A stretch of DNA of 64,000 bases from Patella vulgata (lineage: Eukaryota > Mollusca > Gastropoda > Patellidae): NCBI RefSeq assembly GCF_932274485.2, contig NC_065883.2, forward strand, positions 41,014,539 to 41,078,538. Reading direction: 5' to 3'. Within the stretch, counting starts at the first letter, position 1. The number at the start of each line of letters is the position of its first letter. The position numbers and the translations under genes are program-made. Shown here one piece after another: positions 46,201 through 58,017 of this stretch. The notes under the pieces were generated by a model. The model ran no database searches and was not told the origin of the DNA. It saw nothing but the letters and a program-made list of their open reading frames with translations.

Positions 46201-47145
46201 AGAGAGCCGGACGAACCCAAAAATTACATTCAGTGAAATATGTGAACAGTCCAAAATGAACAGCAGTCGTTTGCTTATGCTTACTCAATTCTGCATGTAT
46301 TTGTCATTAACTTGTCTTTTGTGAATCTGCAATTTTTAATTACTTCCTCATAATTGTCTAGTGGAATATATTTACTTTGTTCATTACAAATAGCGCTCAA
46401 AACAATACAGTACATGTACACAGCGCTGTGTGCTGATTTGAAATGTTCATTTACATTGCGTCTTAAATAATGGATATTATTATTCCATATTTTCTCAGTA
46501 AAATAACGTCAATATTGAATGAAATGGACTATTATTGAATTTTTTGTGTTGTAATGTCCGTCATCAACAATCATACGTTAGGGGCAATAGCTAACTCTGG
46601 AACTGTGTTTGCGAAAACACAGAGTATAGAGTGTGTGAGTATGATACAAGTAATATTCTTTCAACAATAATGAAACATAAAATAATGTTGTAAAATAGGG
46701 TTTATTTATTACTTATATTGCTGGTATAATCCCTATGATCGTGCTGTGACATCGTCGTATGAAACGTTGTCAGTTGACGTGACGTTGACGGCGCATATTC
46801 TACTTCTAGATCGCATATACGAAGTTTCATTCCACTAGGACAAACAAGCTCTTAGAATTCTTCGATTGAATGAAAATTGTTAAAATTGAGGCAATTTCAA
46901 AAGGTGTTCCTAAACTTTTGTTATAGACTGTATAATGCAGCTAGATATATAAATAAACGCTATCTAATCACTACAGCGAATCCAAAACATAACTAAGTCT
47001 TAGCACAATGTCAATAGTATATCCAATATCCGTGGAGATATTCTACACTTTGTAACTAAGTCAGAGAGAGGGAAGCATTGACCAAAACGCAGGCCTTTAT
47101 AAAAAAAACCTCACGTCTGCAACAATAAGGTGAAACAAATCTCAC
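46201..47145. other. Intronic DNA, nothing assigned
   Basis: No repeat family or exon was recognised. Confidence 0.3.
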
Positions 47146-47436
47146 CTTTTTATGCATGGCTCGATATCCAAGTAATTGTCCTGGTTCGTTCACTTCCTCT
47201 TGCACTGCATCTCTGACTTCATGAAGATCGATTTTATAATCCGTATACTTAATGTTAAAAAAGGAGAGCCGAAGGTCTAAACTTCTCATACTCCAAGCAT
47301 ATATGGGATACCTCTTTTGGACAAAGTCCATAACTTCAACCCTTTTCATATTTTGTTCAAGAAACATTTGAAGATCAGATTTTAATTCCTGATTTTCTTT
47401 CCACTGATCATTTCGAATTCGTGGCGTGTGAAACAT
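47146..47436 (-). CDS. Integrase-core (rve) type gene, 5' exon
   Basis: Minus-strand exon of 97 codons from ATG to AAG|GTGAGATT, a strong donor in phase 0. The peptide has WKENQELKSDLQMFLEQ, VMDFVQKRYPIYAWSMRSL and the end PGQLLGYRAMHKK. The last motif is typical of the N-terminal region of intron-bearing integrase-core proteins found in many invertebrates and fishes (remembered, not searched). It is expected to be a DNA-binding helical region before the catalytic core. The ATG follows GACAG, so the exon could instead begin at an acceptor. The gene lies antisense inside TTLL intron b-c. Confidence 0.75.
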
Positions 47437-47511
47437 TCTGTCAAAATTAATGACGCCAATATAGTTGTCATGCGTGGAAAATCGTGTTTCACATGTTGAT
47501 GTCTGTTTACT

Positions 47512-48215
47512 TTTTATACGCCCACATTTTGACGAAACTTAAAATATAGCTTTATCCCAAAAAAATCTCGGCTGCTTTCGATATTGGCATGTATCGGATC
47601 GAAACTTCATGGATTATGGCCCCTGTTTGTACGAAAAATCACGTTTTTAGCTTGTGGACCCTATAGAGTTCACAATTTTTATCCGATTTTGTTGAAACTT
47701 GAAATGTAATTTTATAACCCAAAGATCTCGGTTCCTTTCGATATTCGCGCATATCGGACCTTAACTTTCTGAATTATGGTCCCTGATTGTACGAAAAATC
47801 GCGTTTTTAGCTTGTGGACCCTATATAGGTCATAATTTTTATCAGATTTAAAAAAAACGTATTATTATGTCACTGTTACACCCTAAGGACAACGGAGTTC
47901 GAATTGCGTGAAAATTGGCCCAAAATTGACAGACAAATGGCCGCCGTTCGTTCTCAAATAGCGTAAAAATATGGTATATCAAGGTTGTGGACCCTATAGA
48001 GGTCACAATTTTGATCCGATTTTGATGAAACTTGAAATACATATTTATAACCCAAAGATCTTGGTTCCTTTCGATATTCGCACATATTGGATCATAACTT
48101 CCTGAATTATGGCCCTTGATTGTACGAAAAAATCACTTCTTTTTTTGAGCTTGTTCTCTGTCCATCTCTTGCAAAATGTGAGCGTATCTTGCATGGCAAC
48201 TGCTTGTTTTTCTTT
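47512..48215 (+). mobile_element. B/C element
   Basis: 5' end ATACGCCCACATTTTGACGA (lead deleted), modules B, C, B, and 3' end CTTGCAAAATGTGAGCGTAT, CTTGCATGGCAACTG. The TGTGGGCGTAT motif carries one change. Confidence 0.8.
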
Positions 48216-48700
48216 CCGGAAGGGGAGATAACTACAAACTCGTTTCTTGTCGCTCGGGTTATGCCACATAGGATAATCGAGACACTATAGTAACAATGGG
48301 CCACACGAGGTATTTTTGGTCACTCGGGTCTTGATAGCTGTCGTAGGCTGACTTTATACTGAGTCTGGATAATCAAGACACTATTACGGCGATGGGCCAC
48401 GTGCAGAATTCTTTTTTGATTTTTTCTATTTCACTTATTGTTTTTTTATTTAAAATGTTATTTTTTTTATAGATTTTTTTAACCTTAAATATTTTATTAA
48501 TATTTTTTTTATAGATTTATTATTATTTTAAATTTTAAAATTTTTTTTTTTTTTATATTTTAAAAAGATTTTTTTTTTTTTTTTTTTTTTGTAAAACAAA
48601 ACAAAAATAATTGTTTCTTTTTACTTATATTTTTTTATTATTTTAAATGATATACAAAAAATAACCCCAAAAAAGCTATTGCGACCATGGGCCACCATAG
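48216..48700. repeat. Low-complexity T-rich tract
   Basis: About 48400-48650 is almost only T and A, with T runs up to about 20 (48570-48590). Flanked by two GGGCCAC..G words (48393, 48690). Confidence 0.8.
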
Positions 48701-49694
48701 TGGGGGCTGGCCAAATCGCGACGAATAACTTCTTAGTTAGTCATATTGTAAGTGTAACTGTGTTTTCTTTATTTTGACATTCTGCTAATTGAGAAACCAT
48801 TTGAGTAATAAATACAGGTTATTGAATGGACTGAAGCTACATGTAAAATCACAAATACATCGACATCTCTTTTCAAAATTTGTAATTATTACTACTGACA
48901 ATTAACAATAAAAGTCATATTGTCCACACGACTACAGCAAGGTAACAGTTTGTTGTTAAAGGGGCGTCTGAAATAAAGTTTGGCAAAGTTATGCGTTACA
49001 TATAAGCATGAAATGTATTTAGTAGGTTTTATTTGATCTTCAGCGAAAAAAGGTTGTCGTTCTATAATAATAAAAAGAAATAAAGAGTTCGAATTATTAG
49101 TTTATTTTCACGTTTTGTCTTACACAGTAGACATATTGTTAACTTCTGACACATATGTATTAATTCTACAAGCCTTCTGTGTTTATTCCCCCAGATAATC
49201 GCACTACCCTTCAACCCAAAATGCTTTCTATAGATCCCATATTATGTAATATATGATTGGTGCAATACCCTTGCTGTTAGTCTTAATTGCGAAGACATTT
49301 AAACAAAAGGATTTAATCAGGGTAGGGAGTTGACATGTACACACGTAAATCAGATGCGTGAGATTTATCATTTGTGGATGGGTTGTCAGTGTGGGAAATA
49401 CTGTTTTAAATGGATATATAAATACACGTTTTATGATTGTGGACGAAACGATATGTGCATCTCAGGAAAGCTTTGCTTCGGAACCGTCCTGTCGCCATTC
49501 AAAATCCAACGTCTGTTTCACCGTAGTGATCTTGAAAAATAATCCCTGGATAATGCCTAGCATTACAGATACCTGCCGTCGTATGAATCCTGAAAAATAA
49601 TATTTCACCGTATTAGCCCCCCCCCCCAATAATTTGGCCTATAAGGACCTAGGATGGGAGCCCCCCCCTCCCCAATCAAGAATTACTTCCGCCG
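48701..49694. other. Intronic DNA, nothing assigned
   Basis: C-runs at about 49618-49628 and 49662-49675. No exon or named repeat supported. Confidence 0.3.
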
Positions 49695-50262
49695 GCCTTG
49701 TAATTAGACGGGACGCTTATAATTCAACACGTGTCGAGAAACTAAACACTAGTTAAAGGGACAATAATACACGCTTGACAGCTCCAGTAAATAAATATTA
49801 GCCTTATTCTAAGTATTAGATGTTTAAGTTTCCTACCTGTTGTGTAAATTATCCATTACATCCTATTTTACTTGTCCAGAGGTTCGAAAATATTTTTAAA
49901 TCCAAGTCACATTTGAAAAGGTTTATGTTAGGCTTTTCAAATCATTTAGTTGAATTTTTCCAATTTTTTAAATTAGGTGTGTTAAGATGAAATTTGTATT
50001 ATCAATTTATTGGAATACTGTAAAATAGTACAATTTGTTGACCAGAATAAAGATTGGGACATATTATTCTGTTACAACAAGAGTGGTATTGATCCTTTAA
50101 TCAGATGCTTGGTAATCAAAATTAAACAGTGAGATTGAAATTCGATAGAAGTACAAATTGAGCACTATTCGCCGAAATTCAACAATATTTATGAATAATT
50201 GGACACAGAGTAGAAATTAACACTCTTTACGCTAGATTAAACGGTACCAATGTTACAGTGTA
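49695..50262 (-). repeat. Dispersed repeat, filled-site copy
   Basis: Reverse-complement match to 36785-37045, interrupted by the TTAA-flanked element at 49757-50096. Confidence 0.85.
49753..50100. mobile_element. 340-bp TTAA-flanked non-autonomous transposon
   Basis: TTAA at 49753-49756 and 50097-50100 flank a 340-bp insert with imperfect inverted ends (AGGGACAATAATAC and complement AGGATCAATACCAC). The related copy at 36945 has a single TTAA at the same point. TTAA targets are used by piggyBac and Kolobok transposases. The purine start (AG) fits Kolobok better. No coding capacity. Confidence 0.85.
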
Positions 50263-50319
50263 TAAAGAACTAAAACATTCTTTTCATAAACATTCAACAT
50301 TGGAAATTTTGCCTTTCCT

Positions 50320-50965
50320 TAAAGATACATTATGGGAGATTAGATAAAGAGTTGGTAGTTCTCACTATAATAGTTAAAAACTAAATAATCAGGGGTGGGT
50401 CCAGGATTTTCAGAAGGGGAAGGGGGGGGAATGTGCTGCCCCCACTTGGCAGTGCGAAGTCTGGCCCTCGGTGGGCGGACTGACGGGCAATCAACCGAGT
50501 CACCAACCGACTCGTTTCGTAGTAAATTACGATTTCCAACCTAAACTGACTGTTAATTTCTTTCCCGCGAGAATATATGGGGTAAAAAACTGTTCGCCAC
50601 CATACAAAATTGGATTCGTGATTCGTGCATGCAATGTAAATGGAATTTGCTGAAAATTTTAGTCCAATTGATCCACTCTGAACCAAGATTATAGTGATTG
50701 AATTTTCGCCCTAGCCGCGATCATCATTACTAAAGTTGGTACAATAAAAAACATACACTCGAATATACAGTTCCTGATTAAATTAAGAATGAAAGTGGAG
50801 CAGCAAATTGTATCTTAATCCAGTAAACATCGCGGGCTAGCGTTGACATCAAGAGTTGATTATGGTCTGGATATGTTAATTAATGTCTATTTAATAATTT
50901 AGATAACATTCCAGGCGTAAAGAAAGACCTGCAATAGGCAGATTTAGCTCTTGCATAAGGTCTAT
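50320..50965 (+). repeat. Dispersed repeat shared with 61985-62400
   Basis: Shared blocks: TATGGGAGATTAGATAAAGA, ATAATAGTTAAAAACTAAAT, AATTGATCCACT.TGA, TTATGGTCTGGATA. This copy holds an extra 245 bp (about 50390-50636) beginning CAGGGGTGGGTCCAGGATTT, a hAT-like start, absent from the other copy. Confidence 0.75.
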
Positions 50966-51868
50966 ATGATGCGTGATTAACTACTCCACGTGCTGTAATT
51001 GAAGCCGTCGGTAAATTCTATCCGCATGTTATTTTTATAAAATCGTTTTTGACTTATTATAAATTGATGTGACAGTTGTATTCAACCTTTCCTTTCAACT
51101 TATTCCTGAGTCCGAAACGTCACCAACCCGAATCCGAGATGTCACCTGCTCAAGTACAAAACGTCAAGGCAATATATTTTTATTCCAAAATGACATGGGA
51201 TCTTTCTTTCCAGGCTCTTCTTCATTAAGGAGATTCGAAAAATAAACATGAAAATCCATTATATTTGTATTCAAGAGAATAAAGAATTTAAAACAAAATT
51301 TGTATTACTACTTTTGAATTTTTGGGCCATTGAAATTGGGTCTGGGCTTTTAAAAATTGTAATCTACTGAAAGTTATTGACTGAATGCAACAGCACGTTC
51401 TCTGTTTTCAGGCGTAAGCCTTGGCATATTGTAGCATCTTCAACATGTTTGCACCAAAAGATTTCCATATTCAACGTTCCTGTTCTGTGAAATTAGATAT
51501 TTTGTGTTTGAGAGATTTGATCTGTGATATGCTTACTCGATCGTGAATACATGATTGTTAAAACATCACTCTCTCGCATTTTATTGTCGTGATCTGATGT
51601 AGTTACATTTAGAATTGCCAGATTTAAGTGTATTTCTCAAATGAAATTTACATTCGTCCATTTAATGATATGCTTTTTCATTGCACCTCAGTATATTATA
51701 CTGGTGGGCTTAAATATTAATGCATTTCTATGTATGTTTTTTCTTACCAGATTTCTTATAATAGCAATAATAAAATACATGTATTGCACCCACTCTTACC
51801 CTCTAAAATAATTATAGACTAAGTTTTGCATGTTTTTTAAAACATTTGATTTTTTTTGTCTTTTACAG
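50966..51868. other. TTLL intron, nothing assigned
   Basis: Unique-looking AT-rich DNA ending in a good pyrimidine tract (TTTTTTTTGTCTTTTACAG). Confidence 0.4.
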
Positions 51869-51977
51869 GTAAAAATCCTGACAAAGTTTGGTCAGATATT
51901 AAATTTGCTATTTTAACCGTATATAAAGATAAAGAATCCAAATTAATAGATGCTGCTCGGAAATATAAATCTTCTAG
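51869..51977 (+). CDS. TTLL gene, exon c
   Basis: 109 nt, acceptor GTCTTTTACAG, donor TCTAG|GTAAAG. Encodes GKNPDKVWSDIKFAILTVYK and DKESKLIDAARKYKSS plus two bases of an arginine codon. The K-x-P-x-x-V-W...I and AI..VY patterns are those of the helical part of the TTL domain. Phase 1 in and phase 2 out match its neighbours. Confidence 0.92.
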
Positions 51978-52354
51978 GTAAAGGATTATACAACAAATCA
52001 GTTTCCATTATTATATTTTATTTGAAATGAAGTTAAGCACAACATCATGGTTATATTAAAGGAGATCCTAAATATATTTCACTGAATGTAACAGGTTTAA
52101 ACCTCTATGGAGGGCTCTTAGTCTCAATAGTGTAGTCTTAAGCAACTCTGTCAAAGAAATATCAATGACTGATAGAGTTGGAGACAAACTTCTTTACTGT
52201 GTCTATCAGGTCACACAAAACTAAATGATAATTCGGAAGCATACACATTTGGTGAACCCTTCCAAACTGCTTAATTTTATTATTATCATTATTAATTTTA
52301 GTTAATAGAAACCTGAAATAGATTTGACACTGAGATAGTGTCTTAAACTTAATG
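51978..52354. other. TTLL intron segment
   Basis: No repeat or exon recognised before the hAT-type insertion. Confidence 0.3.
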
Positions 52355-54618
52355 TTGATATACAGGGGCGTACATAACGATTTTGTTTGGGGGGGTGTTT
52401 AGCCAAAATGCGACCGACTGATGCCCATACCCCTAGTACGAGTGATGCAGACAGGAGCCGAGTACCACAGGTGCGAGTTTTGTAGGGGCCATGTGCAGTA
52501 GTGGCTCTAGATAGGGGTAGTGGGGGGGGGTCCAAATCCAGGGCCCCACCCCAGCCACAATCCCACCCCACAATGAATGTCAACAAAATACTGGCTATAA
52601 CATTAGGCGTCCCGGTAGAACATAGATGGTATTGTATAATTATATAGTTGTTTGCCGATCGTTGTCTCGCTGGAAAGCAGTTTTATTTAAGTTGACATAA
52701 TGTTTATGTCATATATGATTGTGCCTATAACACTGAGCAACCTGAGAAAATTTTGAAAAAATTGAGTCAATATCTTGGCATTTGAGGTCATTGCTGGGAG
52801 AAATTCTTGTGGACGAGAGGACCAGAAATGTGAGTCAATTAGACAAAATCTCGAGATCCGCCCCTGTCAATTCCGCCTGTTTTGCAAGAGTTGACAGAAC
52901 TTTTGTATAGTCTGACGCCCCACTACCCATACACCAGTGCCAGTGGTACTATAACTAACATAACTAGGCAGTTCAGTATAACCGTGAATATGATATTGCT
53001 GAGACAGTATAAGACAACAGAGGATTGGAAGAATGATGTTATAATGGAATCGAGCGCCGCAGGCGCGAAAAAATTTCAGATGTGTAACCAAGCTTTTACT
53101 TTTTGGGACTGGGCTGGACAATTTTAGTCAATGTCATGGCAAATGGATCCAAATTCTCGTTAACGAGAGGATAAGAAATGGGACAGAATCTTGAGGCCTA
53201 TTTGTCAATGTCGCCTGTTTTGTGAGAGTAGAACTAACAATTCTACAGTCTTTTGACCCACGACTCACTCACTAGTGGTACTACTAACTGAGCGATTCAC
53301 TGTAACTGTGAATATGATAGTGATGAGATAGTATAAGACAGAGAAGGAGTTGAAGAATGATGGCATAATGGAATTGAGCGCCGATATGTAACTGAGCTTT
53401 TAATTTTTGAGGACTGGGCCTGAGGGCACTTTACCTCAATGGGGCGCTTACTTGGTCTCTGAAATGTCCTGGACTTTGGGGAGAGATTTTGCAGAATTCT
53501 GATGGTCAGAAAACACCCCATTAATTCATTTAGTCTGGGACAGACTGCGGTGACCACTTTTTTTTGAGACCAACTATTTTTTTGCCATGGGGAGAAAAAC
53601 ATTTTTTTCAAACATGATAAGTCGACAAGTAATAGTTATATACCTTGTTTTCAAGGTGTATGGGTTGATACACCGTCTCCTTTTTGAGTGTGCCAATGGA
53701 TTAATTTATACTAGTAATATATTTGGATTACGTGCTGTGGATGAGCATGAACCGCGACAAAATGTGAAAGTTTTTAGTGTTGAAAATGCCAAGAGATTAA
53801 TTTATAATAGTAAAATATTTGGATTATGTTCTGCGGATGAGCATAAGCCGCGACAAAATGTGAAAGTGCGACTAGATATCAAAATGTAAAGAAATGTGAG
53901 ACAAAATGTAAGAATATGAATGAGAGTGACGCACATTCGAAAAGTGCTGAGACAGTTGAAAATGATGATGGGTTGTAGATGTTCAAATAAATATGTAAAT
54001 CATGATTTTGTTATTTTTGTCCTTTTTCAACTGATACACGGCCACTTTTCAACTGATACACGGCAAAAGTGGCCGTGTATCGGTGTATACCCTCCCATTT
54101 TCATCAAAGAGTCAAGAAAAAGTATGGGTATAAGGTTATTTTATACTAAAGTTTTGCGTGCATGAGTAGAGTGACGTGTGCAGTGAGCACTTATTTTGAT
54201 ACCGACTGCTCATATCTTACGACCGACTACACTGATCTTGCGACCGTCTAGTATTTGGGATCTATTCTGGCATTATTTGTTTACCTCATTAATTCATTAA
54301 GACGGCGACGCATAATTTTGAGACCGACTGCAGTGACTGCACTTATTTTGAGACCGACTATTTTTCTCCCGGGGGGAAATTTTGTTCTTGGACCTACCTA
54401 CTTACAACAGAATAAGAGTGAAACACATCATTTTTTCAAACATGATAAGTTGACAAGGTTATTTTATACTGAAGTTTTGCGTGAGTAGCGTGACGTGTGC
54501 ATTGAGCACTTATTTTGATACCGACTGCTCTTATTTTGCGACCGACTGTACTGATTTTGCGACCGACTATTTTTTTTCCTGGGGGGGTGTACCCCACATT
54601 TACGCCCCTGTTGATATA
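52355..54618. mobile_element. hAT-type non-autonomous transposon with 8-bp duplication
   Basis: The element spans 52363-54610 (2248 bp) between TTGATATA duplications (52355-52362, 54611-54618). Ends are CAGGGGCGTA and TACGCCCCTG. Inside are G-runs, a GAGCGCCGCAGGCGCG-like block, two diverged copies of a segment (about 52850-53110 and 53205-53420), and repeated GAGACCGACT/GCGACCGACT words near 54200-54570. No hAT transposase motif was found. The 100-codon open frame at 53587-53889 reflects an internal tandem duplication. Confidence 0.85.
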
Positions 54619-54771
54619 GATCAGAGGCTCAGAGGTTGTAGTGGTGGGGGGGGGGGATCAGGGGGTGGCAATCAAATAGGCACAAAACCACACCCAACTT
54701 TTCTATAGTAAAATTTTGCATAGAATATATTGCTGAGTGGTAATCAGTCTGCCAGCATTTTCGAGATATTC

Positions 54772-54786
54772 AGGGTCAAAGGTCAA
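54772..54786 (+). promoter_or_regulatory. DR1-like nuclear receptor word
   Basis: GGGTCAAAGGTCAA contains two AGGTCA-like half-sites one base apart, the DR1 pattern bound by HNF4/RXR. No promoter is nearby, so function is doubtful. Confidence 0.25.
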
Positions 54787-54834
54787 ATGAAGTCATTTGC
54801 ACTGAAAGTGAATGCACAGCCATTCTTTGTTATT

Positions 54835-54955
54835 AGGGTTTCACACTGCTTACCTTGTGTGAAACACTATTGTTTTTGTTAAAATTATTCTTATTAGGGT
54901 TTCACACTGCGTAGCTTGTGTGAAACACGATTGTTTTTGTTAAAATTATTCTTAT
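54835..54955 (-). repeat. Doubled hairpin terminus, minus strand
   Basis: Palindromes at 54838-54865 and 54899-54926 (GTTTCACACTGC...GTGTGAAAC), 61 bp apart, each with TTAGGG on one side and ACAATCGTG/ACAATAGTG complement on the other. They match the end of the array at 21558-21640. The rest of the element is absent. Confidence 0.8.
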
Positions 54956-54966
54956 TATTATTAATT

Positions 54967-55760
54967 TTTTATACACCCACATTTTCATGTGGACGTATAT
55001 TGTCGTCGCCCCTGTCCGGACATCCGTCCACAATTGATTGTGAACAGTCTACAGGTCACAATTTTTATTCGATTTCAATGAAACTTGAAATATAGGTTTA
55101 TCACCCTAAGATCTCGGTTCCTTTCGATGTTGGCATGTATCGGACTGTAAGTTCATGGATTATGGCCCCTGATTGTACTAAAAAAAAAATCACGTTTTTA
55201 GCTTGTGAACACTGTAGAGGTCACAATTTTTATCCGATTTGGTTTAAACTTGAAATGTTTGCTTATAACACAAAGATCTCGGTTCCTTTTGATATTTGTG
55301 CATATCGGAACGTAACTTCCTGAATTATGGCCCCTGATTGTACGAAAAATCTCGTTTTTAGCTTGTTGTTTCTCTAGAGGTCACAATTTTTATCCGATTT
55401 TAAAAAAACGTTTTAGTATATCACCGTTACACCCTTATGATGGTCGAGTTCGAATTTCGTGAAAATCAGACCAAAACTGCCGTACAAAATGGACGCCCCT
55501 TGTATGCAAATAGTGCAAAATATGGTATATCAAGGTTGTGGACCCTCTAGAGGTCACAATTTTCATTCGATTTTGATGAAACTTGGAATGCTTGTTTATA
55601 TTCCAAAGATCTTGGTTCCTTTCTATATTCACGCATATTGGATCGTTACTTCCTGAATTATGGCCCCTTATTGCACGAAAAGTTATACTTTTAACTTGTG
55701 GTCCCTTTAGAGGTCACAATTTTTATTATACGCCCACATTTTCATGTAAATATAAAGAGA
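54967..55760 (+). mobile_element. B/C element fragment
   Basis: 5' end ATACACCCACATTTTCATGT, GTCGTCGCCCCTGTCCGG, then modules B, B, C, B. It stops at a second 5'-end motif (ATACGCCCACATTTTCATGT at 55734). Confidence 0.85.
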
Positions 55761-56289
55761 GAGGAATCCAAAACCATTTGAATAACATAAACTTAGATGG
55801 GATCCAAGTCATAATAAACTTGATACGGTGACACCAGTAGTAGGAGTGGTTAAAAACAAAGTCTTGGGTATCACAAAACCATCTTTATAGAATCAGAGAG
55901 TAAAACTACACAAATGATACATTTGAAGTACAAGGTTAGTCATGATAACTAGTGATGTCATAATGTAAATAGACGTCATAACTTTGATGACATAATATAG
56001 GTTAAATATAGATAAATAATGTATGGTTTAAAAAAAGGGTGTAGAATTAATTTACAGGCATTTCATTTAAACCACTAGGCCATACAGTGTTTAATCTGTG
56101 GATCCAAAGTGATTCAGCAATATTGAGTTTGGTTCTGAGGGATTTTATCAAGCACAGTGCAGACATAAGATTCATGGACCAAACAGTGAACCCCACAATA
56201 CACTTAGACTAAGAATAATGGTGAAATCCCTCCAGGAAGACCCATTAGCGCAGTAATTCTAATTCTCTCACAGCTAAAGCATCATATTG
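55761..56289. other. TTLL intron, nothing assigned
   Basis: May hold decayed 5' parts of the Penelope element that follows. No motif is clear. Confidence 0.3.
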
Positions 56290-57465
56290 GCTTGATACGA
56301 AATTGAAACCCATTACAGAAACCTACTGCACCGAAGTTGTAAAAGACACCACTAATTTTCTTCAAAAACTCCACAAAATCTAAATATAAGTAATAATACC
56401 TACCTACTCACATTTGATTTTATCAGTCTATATATCCAAATATATCCTATACCAGAAGGAATAGACGCCCTTAAAGTACTAGCTAATTTTATACTTACTA
56501 ATAATGAATTTGAATTTAATAGAAAATTTTACCATCAAATCAGTGGAACTGCAATGGGGATCTCGTTCACAGTTACGTATAGTAATATTTATACGACTTA
56601 CTGGTTAAAAAAATATTGGAATCATTTACCTGATAGACCGGATGAACACTTTCGATTTATCGATGATATATGGGCCATTTCTTCGTCTACCATGGAAGAA
56701 TACCAAAATTTTCTAATAACCCTCAACGAACAGCACCCTAAAATCAATTTCACTATGAATATCAGTAATACTGAAGTCTCATTTTTATACGCCCACATGG
56801 AAATGTGGTCGTATATTGCCGTTCCCCCCCCCCCCCCAGTCCGTCCGTCATCCACAATTTCTTGTGAACACTCTACAGACTACATTTATCATCTGATTGT
56901 TTTGAAATTCATATATGTTGTTTGCATTAGTGAGTTGAAGAAGCCTATTTAATTTCAATGACTTCCGTTAATTTATTCTGGAGTTATGGAAAACAAGGAA
57001 GCCTATTGAATTTCAGCAATTTCCGTTTATTACTTCTAGAGTTATTGGCCTTGTTTCACTTTGTTCAACCTTGTTAATGCTCAATTGATGAAAGTTATCA
57101 TCCGATATGTATGAAATTTATATGCATCATTTAAATTTGTGAAATGAAAAAGCCTGTCAAATTTCAACAATTTCTGTAGATAATTACTTCCAGAATTGAG
57201 ACCCTTGTTTCAATTTGTAGAACCTTGTGAACCCTCAAACGGCCAAAAATTATAATCTGATCTGTATGGAACTGTCTTGTAAGGGCCCCCAATAGACCTA
57301 CAAAGGAATAAATATGCGACAACCCTTGTCGACCGCTCGGACGATTTACCTGCTGTGGGCGTATGTTTTGTTGCCTGGCAACCTATCTTTGATTTTTTGG
57401 TCTAGAATGTATGAAGAGGGTTTGAATTCACATTTTCTGCCAGGTTTTAGTAAATATTCATGATT
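56290..57465 (+). mobile_element. Penelope-like retroelement fragment, split by an A element
   Basis: Peptides on the + strand show Penelope reverse transcriptase motifs: FLQKLHKI, LTFDFISLYIQI then EGIDALKVL, FYHQISGTAMGISF and the active site RFIDDIWAI, ending ISNTEVSF. The A element at 56788-57392 interrupts at that point. The continuing DFLV and FEFTFSARF-like residues lie to the right of it, about 57393-57465. No GIY-YIG endonuclease was found. It is partial and not functional. Confidence 0.8.
56788..57392 (+). mobile_element. A-type element inserted in Penelope
   Basis: 5' end ATACGCCCACATGGAAATGT and GTCGTATATTGCCG, a C-run, CCGTCCGTC, then about three diverged A-type modules (AGCCTATTGAATTTCAGCAA, AAGCCTGTCAAATTTCAACA) and the 3' end CTGTGGGCGTATGTTTTGTT, palindrome GTTGCCTGGCAAC, CTATC. 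About 605 bp; target T-rich. Confidence 0.85.
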
Positions 57466-57719
57466 TTGAAGTGGAAGGATAACGGGGTTATCAGGTTGGC
57501 TACGGTGATATGTACGGCAGCTAGTTACATGTTTTTAGTATGTTTCTTCAAGTTTTTGTATCTCAAAATTTTGGTGGTCAACCTCACAAATATTTTAGTG
57601 CAAAGACATGACCATTTGTTTCTCTGTCTGTAGTGAAAAGCATTCAGCCCAACGAAGAGGTGGGGAAAGAGGCCAGAATTAACATTGAAGTCAATGGTGA
57701 AATTAATGGTGGTCTGCCT

Positions 57720-57870
57720 CCCAATAATTTCTAGAGTTATGGCCCTTTTTATTTTTTGAACCTTGTGAGTGTTTGAATGCCAAAATTTATCATCCATTCT
57801 GTATGAAATTTATATGCATTATTTAAATTAGTGAAACGAAAAAGCCTGTCAAATTTCAATAATTTCACCA
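57720..57870 (+). repeat. Diverged A-type module
   Basis: AGAGTTATGGCCCTTTTTAT, AAAATTTATCATCCATTCTG and AAAAAGCCTGTCAAATTTCA match modules inside 56788-57392 and the end of the window. Confidence 0.7.
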
Positions 57871-58017
57871 GACTAATAGTGATGCTCATTATTTGTTCTG
57901 CTGTATCATGATTCGCATGTGAATGATGCTGCACATCATATTACAGGTTCAGGCGTTGTTGCATCCTTATAAAATTATACCTTCTTTTATAAATAAAAGA
58001 TTTATGTCTTCTTTCAG

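Noticed and set aside
53587-53889. 100-residue frame as a hAT transposase
   Set aside because: It has an internal duplication (GLIYTSNIFGL / RLIYNSKIFGL) and no catalytic motifs; likely non-coding repeat.
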